Shown one piece after another: positions 25,901 to 39,829 of a DNA stretch of 64,000 nucleotides. Numbering within the stretch: position 1 is the first letter of the stretch; each line of letters starts with the position of its first letter. The stretch is from Dipetalonema caudispina. Its lineage: Eukaryota; Nematoda; Chromadorea; Rhabditida; Onchocercidae. The notes below the pieces were generated by a model. That model saw only the letters and a program-made list of their open reading frames with translations, ran no database searches and had not been told where the DNA came from. A program made the translations under genes and the position numbers. Location: positions 1 to 64,000 of the forward strand of contig JABVXV010000214.1 of assembly GCA_013365325.1 (NCBI GenBank), written 5' to 3'.

Positions 25901-28900
25901 TAATAATTGTAGTGAAATCTTTTGTCGTATCTAATTTGATCGTGTTATTTTTGCAAGATTAATTTTAGTATCACGTTGTACCTTACTAATTTATCCTCGT
26001 ACAATGACGTACGTGTATATAAACTTGTCAATTATGATGCTACAATAATGTTTTGCTATTCCACGTAGGATAGCTTATAACATATGCAATCAGAAGATAT
26101 TATTAATATTATCATCGTTATTAATGTTATAATCATTATCATTATCATTATCAGCTAATTAACCATCAATAAATACATTCAAAATATTTGCAATAGAAAT
26201 ATGGGCAGAGAATATGAGGAGAGTAGTAGTAGCAGTAGTATTGGATGATGATGATGATGAAAAAAGGATGGGTGTTTTAGTCGATGTGCTGTAACACCGT
26301 ATTCCAAATATATGAAATAATTTAATTTTAAATTTATTCAAATTTCATTAACTAAAATTTACCATTCATTTAAAAATATTCATCCTTATTTACATAAAGT
26401 TTGTCGTAATATAAAAAGTTCTATATAAATTAATAATCATAATAGATATAAATTTTTTTAAATGTATTTATCACATATACTAATATTCATTCTGGAAATA
26501 AATTAATTTAGGTACTGATAATATTGATTATCAAATAGAAATTAATCATATATCGGTATTCATTTTAGAATGAGTGCAAATATTAGCTGGCTGGATCATT
26601 TATTTTTGTTCACAAACAATATAGTAGTTTAACTATTCAAGTAAACATATCTTTTATCATATCACTGATATTATTTGTATCATTATTGAATGCAGGAATA
26701 GGAAAATGATATAATTTAAGAATACAATTAATTTGATGAGAATAGTTTGAAATTATTTTTTCATTCAATTCATTATCTCTTTCTATCTATTCGTTTTCTT
26801 TCTAATCATACCTTTAATTAAAAGCTAATTGAATGAAAAGTAAGGAGAAAAAAAAAAAAAAAAAAAAGAAAAAAAAGGGAAAGTAAGAAACTATTTCATA
26901 AATGTTGTAAATATTTGATCAAAATGATGATGATGATGATGATGATGACATAAAATTTTCATTTTACAATTATTGAGAAAAAAAAAATAAATAAATGATA
27001 AATTTTTTTTTTTTTTAAAAAATTTTTCCAATATTTTAAAATTAGCAATTAATTGTTATTCATTCATACATTTGATTACATAACGAAAATATTAAAACGA
27101 ATTATCATCAGAATGGTATCCATTGTAAAAAAAAAAAAAAAGGAAAAAAGTGATACATTAATTTGATATGCTTCAATTTTATAACTTACCATAATCATAT
27201 ATCGTCATCTCATTCTTCTTATCATACGATAATATTTTTATGCTATCGTATTTGCTAAGTTTAAAATTTTTTCTAACAAAATAATAGTGCAATTGGAAGG
27301 AAGGAGGAAAAAAAAAAAAAAAAGCTATCCATCGATCCTTTTTTGAAGACTAAAAAATGGAATGAATGATGAAAATTTAACGATGAATACGATAACTATC
27401 AATTCAGTTATTTCGTTATTTTAATTCCAGTTTTCTTTTTTTTTTTTTTTTTTAACCAATCATTCTTCATGATGAGTTTATTTTATCATTTCTTCAAATT
27501 TTATTACATTTACACTCCCTCTCATTCCTTTTATAAAAAAAAAAAAGGAGAGTGAAATGAATTGTTGATTTACATTATAAGATGAAAATAGAAGGGAAGG
27601 GAAGAAAAAGGAAGAAATGAAAAATGGGTAATATTTAATATCGATTATATAAATTTAAAATATAATTATGCAAGTATAAAATACAATTATATCATCCTTT
27701 TGTATGAAAATTTGTCAATCTTCGTTGAATCATTTCATGCATTAATTAATTATATAACAATTCATTAGATTATTTCCACTTTTTCTTTGTTAAATTTTAC
27801 TTGAAAAAGGATTTTATTTTAGATTTAGTAAATTTTTTTTTTTATTTAAAACATTAATAATTAGCAATAATTTCCATTAATGTTTATTTAGCAATGATGA
27901 AGGAAATGGATGGAAAAGAAAAACATTTTAAATGATTACAGTTAGCAATGAACGGATTATCCATTAAGTGTGACTCAAGTTTACTCACTTTTCCTTCGAT
28001 TGTCCTATTAATCGATCCTGATCTAATCATCTACAAAATACGACATGATGGTACTATCTTTTCCTTTTTCCTCTTCCTCTTCCTCTTCCTCTTCTATTTC
28101 AACATTCATTCCTATTCTTAAGGAAACGAAATGTTTGAATGAAAGCTTAACGGTATGATAAATGAATAAGAGATGGGATAACGCGGGGGAAAAAAAAAAA
28201 AAAGAAATGTATCATCAACATTATTATTATTATCATCATCATCATCATCATCATCATTATTTGCGGCATCTTTTTTTTTTTTTTTTTTTTTTTTAGATCC
28301 ACTTTGAAGCTTAATATCACTCTTGTTTAAGGGGGTACTTTTTAAGTAAATACCGTATATTACAACAAATAATAAACCCTCTCGTTCAAAAATAATTCTT
28401 CAATTGCTTCCTTTGCTTTGCTTTGCTCATTTCATGTTCTTCATTTCCATTCCATTTCTTTCATTTATGAATTCTTCAATACCAATCTTTTTTTTTTTTT
28501 TTTTTTTTCTTTCATTTTAATCTAACAGATGGTAAAGTGGATGATGATTTTTAATCTTCTGTTTGTAAGTTTTTGTTATAAAAAAAAAATTTTTTTTTTT
28601 TATACAGCTGTTGTTAAAAAAATTTTCAATTTTTTCTTCTTTTTTTTTTTTTTTACTTTTTTAAGTAAAAGAAAAAAAAAAAAGAAATATCAAAAATTAT
28701 CGGAAAAATTACAAATGAATGTTATGAAATCGTTAAATTACAGTATGAAATCATTAAATGATTTAATTCTTTTCAATGCAATTAACTGTTGGGTTTATTT
28801 TGATGTTGTTTGAAATATTTTTACCTTTTTTTTTTTCTTTTTTTTGAGAAAAAAAGCTACTGATAATTTTTTTTTAGTATCTTCTTGATTTATTTCAAAT

Positions 28901-29570
28901 TCATTTGGGAATAAACGATTCTACAATTATTTTCATTCACTAAATTATTTTTAGGCAAAAGATCCAATCAACGAATATTCTGATAATTGTTGTTCGATTG
29001 AGTCGAAATTTTTTAGACTTAGTATTTTTATCAATCAAATATCGAAAGTAATAATGAAAAATACAAAGTATTAATTTCTACAGTAGTTAATTTTGGCGGT
29101 TTTCGACAAAAAAAAAAAAGTGTCAAAAATTTGTTTTTTTTTTTTTTTTTTTTTTTTTTCTTTTTTGTATCATTTTTTTTTTTTTAATTTATTCACTGTT
29201 AATCTTATTTTGTTAAGAAAAAAAATTACATAATTTAAATTCATTGTTACATTCGTACTTTATGGTTGTTTATTGATTTGTTTATTTGTTTGTTTGTTTG
29301 TTAATTTATTTGTTGTTGTAATATTTTATTTAAAAAGATATTACAATTTATTCCTTCTCTGCAATCTCTTTTTTTTTTCTAATTATTTTCCTTTGTTTCT
29401 GATAATTTACAAAATTCTATTCAAAAAAAAAAAAAATCCCTCTTTTCTTCTTTCTTTCTCATTGAATACATTAATTAAATATTTTTTATTTCTGAAAAAA
29501 ACTTACAAATATACTTTTTTTTCTTTAAGAGAGCTATAAATTGAAATGGTGATCTTAAATTATTTATATT
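22981..29570. other. AT-rich non-coding desert, middle part
   Basis: No gene is supported. Contents include a 22-bp direct repeat (23975-24026), a modest GC-rich patch (about 25685-25730), GAT and CAT arrays (26924-26948, 28230-28258), and many A/T runs. Phe/Lys-rich open frames come from poly-T and poly-A. Confidence 0.75.
23975..24026. repeat. 22-bp direct repeat, 30-bp period
   Basis: CGTGAATAACACTTCCTTTGAA (23975-23996) recurs at 24005-24026 with one C-to-T change. ACGTG words lie just upstream (23951, 23969). Confidence 0.8.
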
Positions 29571-29577
29571 TAAGTAG

Positions 29578-29846
29578 ACGTGTTATTATACATAACACGT
29601 ATTATGTAAGTGCAAATGTACACATTTATACGTGTTACACGTACATATAATATACTTGAAATAATTGCAAAATTATGATAATCATGAAGTATTGATAATT
29701 CACTTTGAAATCACCGATGATTTGAACGAAAATTAATTGTTGATTATTTGACCTTTTTGTTTTTCAAGCAAATTAATGAAATATAATTTAACATATTTAC
29801 TTTTATATCATTATTATATTGTCCTAATCATTCCATCTTATAATTG

Positions 29847-29879
<33 letters not shown>

Positions 29880-30464
29880 CTTTTTTTTTTTTTTTTTTGT
29901 TACATTAATCATTACATTGTATTATGTGTCATAGTTTTTCTCTTCTGATTCGTTGAAAAATTCATTACAAAAATTTGATCTTATAATTGAATTTTCAAAA
30001 AATGTTCAAGTTGAAAAAAAAAGAGGAATTTTAAATGACATTTTTGGAATTAAATTTGTTTTTTTTTTCTTTAAAAAAAACTATTCAAGTTATAAGGAAA
30101 ATATGAGAAATGTAAGGTTTTTTTTTTTTTTGTGGTAAGTATTCTACGAATAATTTTATGATATATAGAAAAGTTGACAATTAATTGGCTTACTTTAGAG
30201 AAAGGTATATCAATTTTTAAATTTAACTTAACTTTGTCAAATTATAAAATTCTTTTACCTACGATAATAATTATTTAGTAAATTCCTCACCTTTTCATTC
30301 ATTTCTAACATTTCAAATATTAATATAATTTTTTTTTTTTCTACAGTCATTTATTCATCCTTTTTACGATGTTTTTTTTTTTTTTTTTGTTTTGCTCCAT
30401 TATTATAATATAACGTACGTGTTAAATGCATTTATACATAAACGTGTACAAACGTGTACATACG
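29578..30464. promoter_or_regulatory. cluster of ACGTG words with short palindromes
   Basis: ACGTG or its complement occurs at least seven times: two in ACGTGTTAT-TATAC-ATAACACGT (29578-29600), two in the palindrome ACGTGTTACACGT (29630-29642), then 30417-30421, 30442-30446 and 30452-30456. CG-containing words are scarce in the surrounding desert. ACGTG is the core site of bHLH-PAS factors such as HIF-1. Regulatory function is inference. Confidence 0.3.
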
Positions 30465-30676
30465 TAGCAATTAATTCCATTAAATCATTGACATAATAGA
30501 CATGCATATTTTTACGCATATACGATTGAATTAATAAGTTAATCAAAATACAGTCTTAAATTATTGTAAAAATTATATGCATCAATAGACACATACAACA
30601 AATAAATATTTACTTTTGAATTAAATTTAATAATTTTATTACAATTAAGTTAAATTAAGTTCAAATTGCATAAAGT

Positions 30677-30677
<1 letters not shown>

Positions 30678-30720
<43 letters not shown>
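30678..30720. repeat. (ATT)n microsatellite
   Basis: Pure ATT array in the desert between the Sox and Aurora genes. Confidence 0.93.
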
Positions 30721-30721
<1 letters not shown>

Positions 30722-30991
30722 GTGATCGATTGATTTACATGTAATAAATGATCTTTTTTTCTGTATTACATCATCTTTATTTGTTTAAAAAAAATAAACG
30801 ATCGTAATAATTTAGGATTTTATGCATGAAAATTCATTCATATTATTGTTTGTATTTCTTCCATTCGATATAGGACAATTATTCAAAATGATTTATTAGT
30901 GGATTGAAAAAATAAAAAATGAAATTTTTGTAATCTTTTAATTTCTCCAATTGGTTACATATTGAATTAGCAATGCTATTCGTTATTGAGA

Positions 30992-30993
<2 letters not shown>

Positions 30994-31070
<77 letters not shown>
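30994..31070. repeat. 77-base poly-T run
   Basis: An uninterrupted run of 77 T, the longest homopolymer in the window. Its length may be unreliable because long homopolymers are error-prone in sequencing and assembly. Confidence 0.95.
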
Positions 31071-31071
<1 letters not shown>

Positions 31072-32662
31072 TTGCATTATAAAAAGCAAATTTTAATTAC
31101 TATTTTAAAAATTTAAATTTTATAGTGTAATAAATTGTATATCATCATTATTTGTTCATTTCTATTCAATAATAATATTTAGGAAGGAAGATGACTAAAA
31201 TGATGAGAAGAACAATGTTTCACTGATTGTAAATTCATTGAAATGAAAATGTTACCAATTCATTACGTATCACTTGTTCTGAATAAAATGTACTAATTTG
31301 AATATGATCAAACTACTAAATCATAAGGTTATAAATTATTTCGTCACATCTTATTAGCAAAAAAGATTTTGAATAAACCGAATAATGATTAATGGTTAAA
31401 TTAGGGAGATAACATATAATGAAATTGAACAGATTTGTTGTTTAATCTTTGCATAATTTACTCATGAACTGAAAAGAAGGGAATAATTTGAGAAATGGAT
31501 AAGATATTTTTCATTTAGTATTACTTCAATACATTATTATTACCAATTATTATTATTAATTATTGGGTAGAATTACAATTAATATTATTTTTATGAAAGC
31601 TATATACGATATATATAGCTAACTAAGCTTATTTTATTCAATGAAATATTAGATGATCGGAAGATATCCGATAAATAAATTAGGTAGGTGATACATTTTG
31701 TTGTTAATGATGTAGAAGATGATAAGATAATTAATGAAGACATTGAAAATTATAGGCTTAGATTTGCAAATGAAAAATTATTTCTTTATGATTTGATAAG
31801 ATGGAAAAAAAAAAAAAGAAAAACAATAAATAAACAGTATTTGTTTTGTTTTGTTTTCTTTTTTGTAAATTAAATTGGAAGAAGAGAAAAAAATTGGCGA
31901 AAGAAGAAATAAAGGCGAAATAAATTTACCAATTGGAATTTTTAACAAATTTTATCAATCAGAATAATGAAGCAAAAATTCGTCAATGAAAATGGTTACC
32001 TTTTTATTTTTTTTCCTTGCATTAGTAATCTTGCAATGTATTTTTTTTTTTTTTTCATTTAAATGAATAAGTATTTTGTGAAACTTAATTTACCGATAAA
32101 ATATTTTATACATTCTTTTATCAATTCTATGATAAGTATCATCAACGATAACTGTATGAATGATTAAGAATAATAATAATAATAATAATAGTATATTAAA
32201 GGATTTGCAAAGACAATAATAATAAAGGTAATAATGATAGCAGTGATAATAATACTGATTATGATAATAACAATGATAATGATAATGGTAATAATAACAA
32301 TGAAATATAATGCCATTATCATTAATAATGATAATATAACAACAACAACAACAACAGGTGATAATAAATAATAATAATAATAATAATAATGATAAGTGTT
32401 AGAAAGGATAAATTTGGGAAAGAATGATCGAAAAAAAAAAAAAAGAAAAAAAAGATGCCATTTCTTGAATGTATCATTATGGAAGGAGGAAGAGCGGAAA
32501 CAAACCGGACCAGGTTAATTCAACAAGTAAACATTTCGGTTTTTTTTTTTCCTCCCTACAATTTCTTCAGATGAAGTGTAATTACCGCTTTTCTAATCTT
32601 ATATACATATATACACGAATTTTTTTTTTTTTTTTAAATATTTAGTGAAGAAAAAATTTGGA

Positions 32663-32693
<31 letters not shown>

Positions 32694-33828
32694 GATAGTT
32701 TTATATTTGGTATGAAGTACCGGAAATATAAATGGATGAAAGGTAAGAATGGAAGAATTAATACTGCGATAGTATCATTTGTAACATATGAAATGAAAAG
32801 TGGAAAAAAAGGAAACTTAGTTTTCTACTTTTTTAAATTTTTGTTGAAGTATCAAAATAAAATGTATTTATGTATCAACAATTTTGATATGAGTATCAAA
32901 TTTTTGTTGTATATAGAACAGCTAGAAATGGGTAAAAATGCATTATAGAAATTAATAATTTTAGTTTATCAAAGGAAAGTATGGAATTTAATAAGTAAAT
33001 ATTTTAATTATTCTAAATAATGCAATAATTTGTATTTTCAAGATTTTGAATTCGAAATTATTGCATATCACAATGATGAAAGCATAATAAACATAATGAT
33101 ATTGCGACATTTGTTAATTGATCAAAATGATTTTGAATAATGATAATCATTGGTGTAAACACAAAGCGAAAATACATTTGAAATGCTACTATCAATGGAA
33201 TAATCAAACAAATTTTAATTGCAAGAATAGTTTTATTACAACAAATAGATAATATTTGAGATGAGTGTATAACTTATCAAATAAAGTGCATTTTTCAACA
33301 AATGTATTGTTATAATCTTTCAAACTTGATTAAAAAAACAAAAAAAAAAAAAAGGGTTGTAATTATGCAAGTCAATAAAAGCGATATATTTATTCAAGTA
33401 ATCGTTGAAGGAAGAAAACAAAGAATAAAATCTGAAAAGTAAATAAATTGTGTATGCTATTCGAAAAGTTTAAATGAAGAGAAATCTATCAATAAAAATA
33501 GTCTTTGTATATATATATGGAAATTTTGATATTAATTTAGATTCTTTTATGTAAAAAAAAATTCTGATATTATATTAAGAGATGAAGGAAAATTTCTAAA
33601 AATTTGGTTAACAAAAAAAGAAATTATAGTTAATTTGATGCAAAATAAACGTTTAATACAAATAAAATTTTTATTATTAAAAGATATCATTGAGAAGTAA
33701 AAGAAGGAAACGAAAAAAAAAAAAAAAAAAAAGAAAAGAAAACAGTAGGTGGTATTATTATTATTATCCACAAAAATAAATTAAGATAGTGAAATGATTG
33801 ATGGAAGAATGGATAATACCATGGATTA

Positions 33829-33895
33829 CTTGTGGGACAGTAGCGCCCTCCTGCTGAGTGCAATGATTCCTTTGATACTTATAGTATCATAAAGG
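33829..33895. other. GC-rich patch next to a bulged palindrome
   Basis: TGTGGGACAGTAGCGCCCTC begins a short GC-rich segment, followed by CCTTTGATACT (33869-33879) pairing with AGTATCATAAAGG (33883-33895) with a two-base bulge. It stands out from the desert. The GC-rich part resembles, with an extra base, the reverse of the vertebrate CTCF motif. Function unknown. Confidence 0.3.
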
Positions 33896-33985
33896 TACCG
33901 ATAAATTACCATTGAAATCACTTTGTTAACTTTGATGATGCAACAACATATCCGTGTACAGATTTTATTGTCTATAAAATTATCT

Positions 33986-34020
<35 letters not shown>

Positions 34021-36218
34021 TAATAATTTTAGTAACGATAAAATTAGTATTATTATAAAAAAAAAGTGCTTAAATTGGCGATAAAAATAAATTTAATGAT
34101 TTATTTATGAAAAAATATCTTTGTTTGATAAATATGAAGAGAGAGAGAGAGAGAGAATTCTATATGAATTTAAATATTAATTAATTATCGGCAAAAATCC
34201 ATTTTCACTTTTGTAATTTATTTTTGGGAAGAAGAAAAATAAAAAACCTAAAGAGTTTGTTTTTTTTTTCTAATTTTTGATAATATAAAAATTAAATTGC
34301 AGTGTAGAAAGAAAAGAGTTCCATACAAATTTAAGAACTAATTAATTAGTGACACTGATTCATTTCTTTTTAAAGGTTTACTTATGAAAAGAAAGACGAA
34401 AAACTTGAAGGATTTTTTTTCATTGTTTTAAATGAGCTTAAAAATTTCCATACTATTTCAACTGTATCTGAAATATAATTGAATCACTGAAATGAACTTC
34501 ATTATTACCTTCTTATTGATATTATCTAAATTAGTACGATTTTATGAGATTTTCGGATTAAAATTTTTTACAAAAAGAAAAAAAGCAATTTGACCTTTGT
34601 ACCATTTTTATTTATTAAGTATAATGAAAAAACAAATTGTTTCATAAATCAACATGTACCAATGCAACATAAATCCATTTTTTTTCTTATTCGGCATTGT
34701 CACCAATTTATCACTTCGGCATTGACGTCAATTTATCATTTTACTTTTGGTGCACAACAATTTTTAACATTTTGTAATAATTCATTTGAATGACATGCCG
34801 TGTGAAAGTAATATTATACTCTGCAACAAATGATATATTAGTTAAATGCTAATTTATTAGAAGCATATGCAAATCTTTTTATCATAATTTATTCTGATAA
34901 AATGTAACATATCAAGTTGAAAATTCCTTATAAATCTTACAATGAAAAGATTATATTTTAAACTTTATTATATCTCAAAATTTTACTGTTTATCATTAAA
35001 TTACTAACTATTGTTAGAGTAGATTAAAAATCATTTACTCATTAGTGTAATTAGATACTAATTAATTAACACAACAAAAATTAATGTTGTTATTCTCTTA
35101 CATTGTTCTATTTTACTGAATCCGAAAATGATAATAATTATGCTAAAGTTTTGATTAAAAGAAAACTAAAATCTAACATATCATATAATCAACTTTAAAA
35201 TTCTATTAATAAATCTATTTAATTTCAGGACAGTGAAAGAAGAGAGAGAGAGAGAGAGAGAGAAAGAGAAATAAAACGATAGAACTGTATAATCATTTAT
35301 CATATTTCCGGTTTTCAAAAATAAGCTGTACTTCGTCATATACATATCCGGTTTACGTAATCAAGATATGTCAAAAAATAACTCACCTTTATTTATGATA
35401 TCAATAATATTATTAATATTATTCAATTTTACTGTTCACTGAAGCTAAGTAAAAAGCTAATTCATCTTACACCATACAATAAACAAGCTTTTTACTTTGT
35501 TAATGTCAATTGAATTCATTGATCCATTAAATTTGCATAAAAGCATATATATGTTTATGTTGCTCAACGAGAAATATTATGTATCGTAATCAATTCCCAA
35601 TTTACAACTTATATTTTGGGGAAAATGTATTAAATCCATTTCCGCTTTTTGCTTCTCATTCAAATATATTTATTTGAATAACTTTTCGAATAGGATGAAG
35701 GGAGGAATAAGGGAAAGGGAATTGTTGAATTATTTCAAAAATTAACTTACTAAAAAGGTGAAAAAGATATGAAATAGAAAATTTTCAAAATTTGAAACAA
35801 ATTTTAAGAAATTTAAAACAATTATTGAAATTATTTTGTTGTAATTTTATCTCTACTGTTTGAAATACTATATATTAATTTGTGTGTAAATTTCTTTTTT
35901 TTTTTTTTTTTTATCATCCTTTAAAAGAATCTCTTTTATTATTATTATCGTTGAAAAAAAAAAAAAAAAAAAAAGAATTCGTCAATTATTGTTGAATAAT
36001 AATTACTCACCCTGTCTCCAAATTAATAATGGATTATTGTTAATTAAACAAATTGAATAATCATTTTAGAATTAGATTAACAAATACGATGAGATAATGT
36101 TATGATTATATTGAGAAGTAAAATAATTAATTAAATTATATGATGAAATCTTTCTGTTTTTCAAATTCTCTTTAACATTTTACAAAGTTTTAATGAATTA
36201 TTTTTTGATTTTCTTTTC

Positions 36219-36254
<36 letters not shown>

Positions 36255-36722
36255 AAAATTCCGATGAAATGACATATATATTACCCAAAATGTTACGAAA
36301 TAATGTATGAAAGAAAAGGAAAAAAAAAAAAAAAAAAACCATCAATTAATTTTCCACAATTCAATTTACACTTCTTTTAGAGATCTAATTATAATTTTTA
36401 TAATTATTCAACTTTTTTCATATCTATTTAAATTACATTTTAATTGAATATTGAAGAATCGTGTTGATTTATCGAATTTTAACAATATTTCAATACAATA
36501 AAATTGTATTATTTAATGTCAAAATTGTAATTACCAACATTGATTGATTGATTGATGATTAATTTTGCATTTATTTGAGTGGAAGAGGATGGAAGGAAGG
36601 AAGGAAGAAGAAGAAGTAAAAGGCGCAAAAGCAAGACGGAAGTGCGCTTCAGCCTGTTGTATTTATTCAATTTACACCTCTCTCTTCAGCCTTGGCCAAA
36701 TAATTCCTTCAATGAATACATG

Positions 36723-36750
36723 TATGTGTGTGTGTGTGTGTGTGTGTGTC
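36723..36750. repeat. (TG)n microsatellite
   Basis: TG dinucleotide array followed by TCTG variants; a TTA/TTTA array begins about 90 bases downstream. Confidence 0.93.
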
Positions 36751-36874
36751 TGTATCTGTCTGTAACATTACCTTAACCGTCAATCTTATCTCAATTTACC
36801 TTTGCCCTCAATCACTTCAAAATTCTTTTCCATATTACTACTACTATTATTGTCATTATTATTATTATTATTAA

Positions 36875-36914
<40 letters not shown>

Positions 36915-36960
36915 TATTTATTTATTATTATTTATTATTTGTTATTTATGATTTATTATT

Positions 36961-36991
<31 letters not shown>

Positions 36992-37102
36992 ATTATAACA
37001 ATTATTATTATCATTCGTATGTCTTGGATAACAATAACCCTTATTGGTTGATGTAAAATAGAGAAGTATAAAGTGTAATTGTTCAAAGAATAATTAGCCA
37101 AA

Positions 37103-37133
<31 letters not shown>

Positions 37134-38406
37134 GAGACGAAAAAAAAAGTTGACAAAAGGGGAAGATGAAAAAAGAATGGATATGTTAAAAAGAGAAAGA
37201 AACAGATGAGAAATTTTTTTTTTTTTCATTTAAAAAGTTTGAAAATATTTAACGAATAAAGGATGGTAATAGGAAAAAGAGGGAAAGACAGAGAGAAAGT
37301 TACAAAGAGGGGAAGAAAGAGGAAGAGAGAGAGAGAGAGAGAGAGAGTACTATCTTCTAATAAACATTGAAAATGCATCATTCGCTCTATTTTGTTTTAT
37401 GTTTGGTAACAAATTTTTTACCAAAAAGATAAAATGAAAAAGATATAGGCAATAAATTCAAATTTGCTAATTTGACCGTAAAATTTCCGGCAAAAATTTG
37501 ACCATTATTCACGCATAATACGATAATTAATGTTAAATTTGATTATTTAATTTGAAATTTTCCTAAAGAAGAGCAAAAGGATTGAATTAATTTAAATGAA
37601 TTGCTAAATGATTCAGCATTAGATTTAATTTTATAAGAGGAACTTTTTCAAATATATTTTTAAGCATTTTTTTTCCCTATAATTTATAAAGTAATATCTC
37701 AAAATAAGAGGAGAAAAAAATTTTTTAAATTACCTTTCATTTATTCATTCATTAAAATTATTCTTATTTAGAATTTTATTTGTTCATTAAATTTAATTTC
37801 ATCTTCGATTTAATCTATTAGTTTCAGATAATGAACGATTCATTGATTAGATTTATATATAATGGTTAACATTTTTAGCTAAATAATGCTTTGAATATTT
37901 ACTTCTCAAATTAATAAATTTAACTTCAATTATTCCACAGTTAATAATATTTCCACCAATTCATCAAATGTTTGAATTTTATCATCATTATCGGATATAA
38001 ATTATTGATTATCAGCTAATATTAGCTACCATAAATAAGCTAATTTTTATTATATATTAGTTAAACAAAAAAAAAAAGAAAAAACAATTTCCATCATTAA
38101 TCCTTACTGTTATCATATTAAATTACTACCGTATCCTCTACATCCATTGAAAAGTGGTTAATTATGTTATTGAATATATGTAGTACGTAATGGTACCATT
38201 ATTACTACTACTACTACTACTACCTTTACTACCATTTTCTCACCGGTATAACCATTCCGGTAAACTCTTCATATGCATATATATATATATATATCGTTTG
38301 CAGATTAGATCAAATTACATTTATATACATACACAAACACTAATCATTTTTAAATGGTACACAAAATTTACTGAAGTATCCCAATTATTCTTTTTTCCTT
38401 TCGCTC

Positions 38407-38437
<31 letters not shown>

Positions 38438-39745
38438 TTCTCGTATTTCTTTTTATTTCATTCATTATTTTATTTTTTTTTTTTTATTTTTTGAAAAGAG
38501 GGAAAGGATTTTTTTTTCTTTTTTTTTTCAGAAATTTTAAAATTAGTAAAATTAACATTCGTTTGAAATTGTACCTATTATAATTCAATTGACAACTATT
38601 ATTTATCAATGAAAACGACAAATTGGATAAAATGAAGGGGCATTACATTGTACAATAAAATTTAAATTTAAATCATATCGAGAACATCAATATTTGAAAA
38701 ATTTTAAATTTTACAAATGACAACAAAAATTACAAACAAAACAGCAAAATACATGCAAACCGGCATAATCTTCTCATTTTTTCGGATCAGGAATCAATAT
38801 ATATGTACAAGCATGGTATTCCTTTTCTTTAATTAATAAAATAATCTTGAGAAAGGTTAAAAGATCAACATTTTTATCTTTGTTTTAATAAAATTTCCTG
38901 TTTCCCAAGGTGTTGTAAAAATTTATGATAGCGTAAAGATTTGTTTAAGATAAGATCAATCATTCTCATCATATTGTTTATGATGAAAATTTCTTTCTTC
39001 TTTTGCATGTAGAGCATTATTAATTAACAATTTGGAATATATTATCTTACAGATTATCTTTCAGCTTAATAGATTCCAAATTAAATACAAAAGAGTATGT
39101 TAGAAAATTTAAAATAATAAATGTAATGAATAAAAATTAAGAGTATGAAGGTAATATAATCTTAATCAAACATTAAATACTTATCTTAAAATGAACTTTG
39201 AATCTCGCTTTTCTTCCCCTTTTTTAAATTATGATAATTTTTCATCATTTCTCTTTCTTTGTTTATTGTTTTTAAATGAACGAAATAAATAAGATAAATT
39301 GTAATACCAAAATTATTAAAAATAATTAATTTACATTCATAAATTATTTCAATAATTTTGTTTGAAAAAGATGTTGTAATTTGTAATTTTCAACAAATAG
39401 TAATTAAATGGAAAAAAAAAGGAATTGTAAATAAATGATACTTGAAATTATGCTCATAACAGCTAACAACAGGATGTAATGATTGGAAGAAGCAATTGAC
39501 AAGTGGATAGAAATGAATTGAGATCGTAATACGATTACTGAGAATACTATAATCAACATCACATGTTGCCTACTAATATATACATCTAATTGACTAAAGC
39601 CCAAAAGCTATTCTTACCATAATTTCATGTAAACAATAATTTATTGCATGTTATTCTGTCCTTTCTCATTTTGATTTTATAAATTGAACAAAATTTCAAA
39701 AGGGAATAAGAAATGAAAAAAAAAAATTTAAAAAAAAAGAAAAAG

Positions 39746-39812
<67 letters not shown>
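39746..39812. repeat. 67-base poly-A run
   Basis: Uninterrupted A run. The flanks on both sides are similar: TTTAAAAAAAAG-AAAAAG on the left (39728-39745) and TTTAAAA...GAAAAAG on the right (from 39813), as if a unit had duplicated around the run. Confidence 0.93.
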
Positions 39813-39815
<3 letters not shown>

Positions 39816-39829
39816 AAAAAAAAAAAAAA

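Larger units (their letters stand above)
31071..39740. other. AT-rich non-coding desert, right part
   Basis: No gene is supported. It contains AAT/AAC arrays (32169-32192, 32339-32389), GA tracts (34138-34156, 35238-35262, 37325-37347), a TG array (36723-36750), a TTA/TTTA array (36843-36920), an AT array (38276-38294), a CT tract (38404-38438) and many homopolymers. A small GC-rich patch at 33830-33895 is listed separately. Confidence 0.75.

Noticed and set aside
33838..33857. CTCF binding site
   Set aside because: The match to the vertebrate consensus needs an extra base, and CTCF is considered lost in derived nematodes, so no site is annotated.
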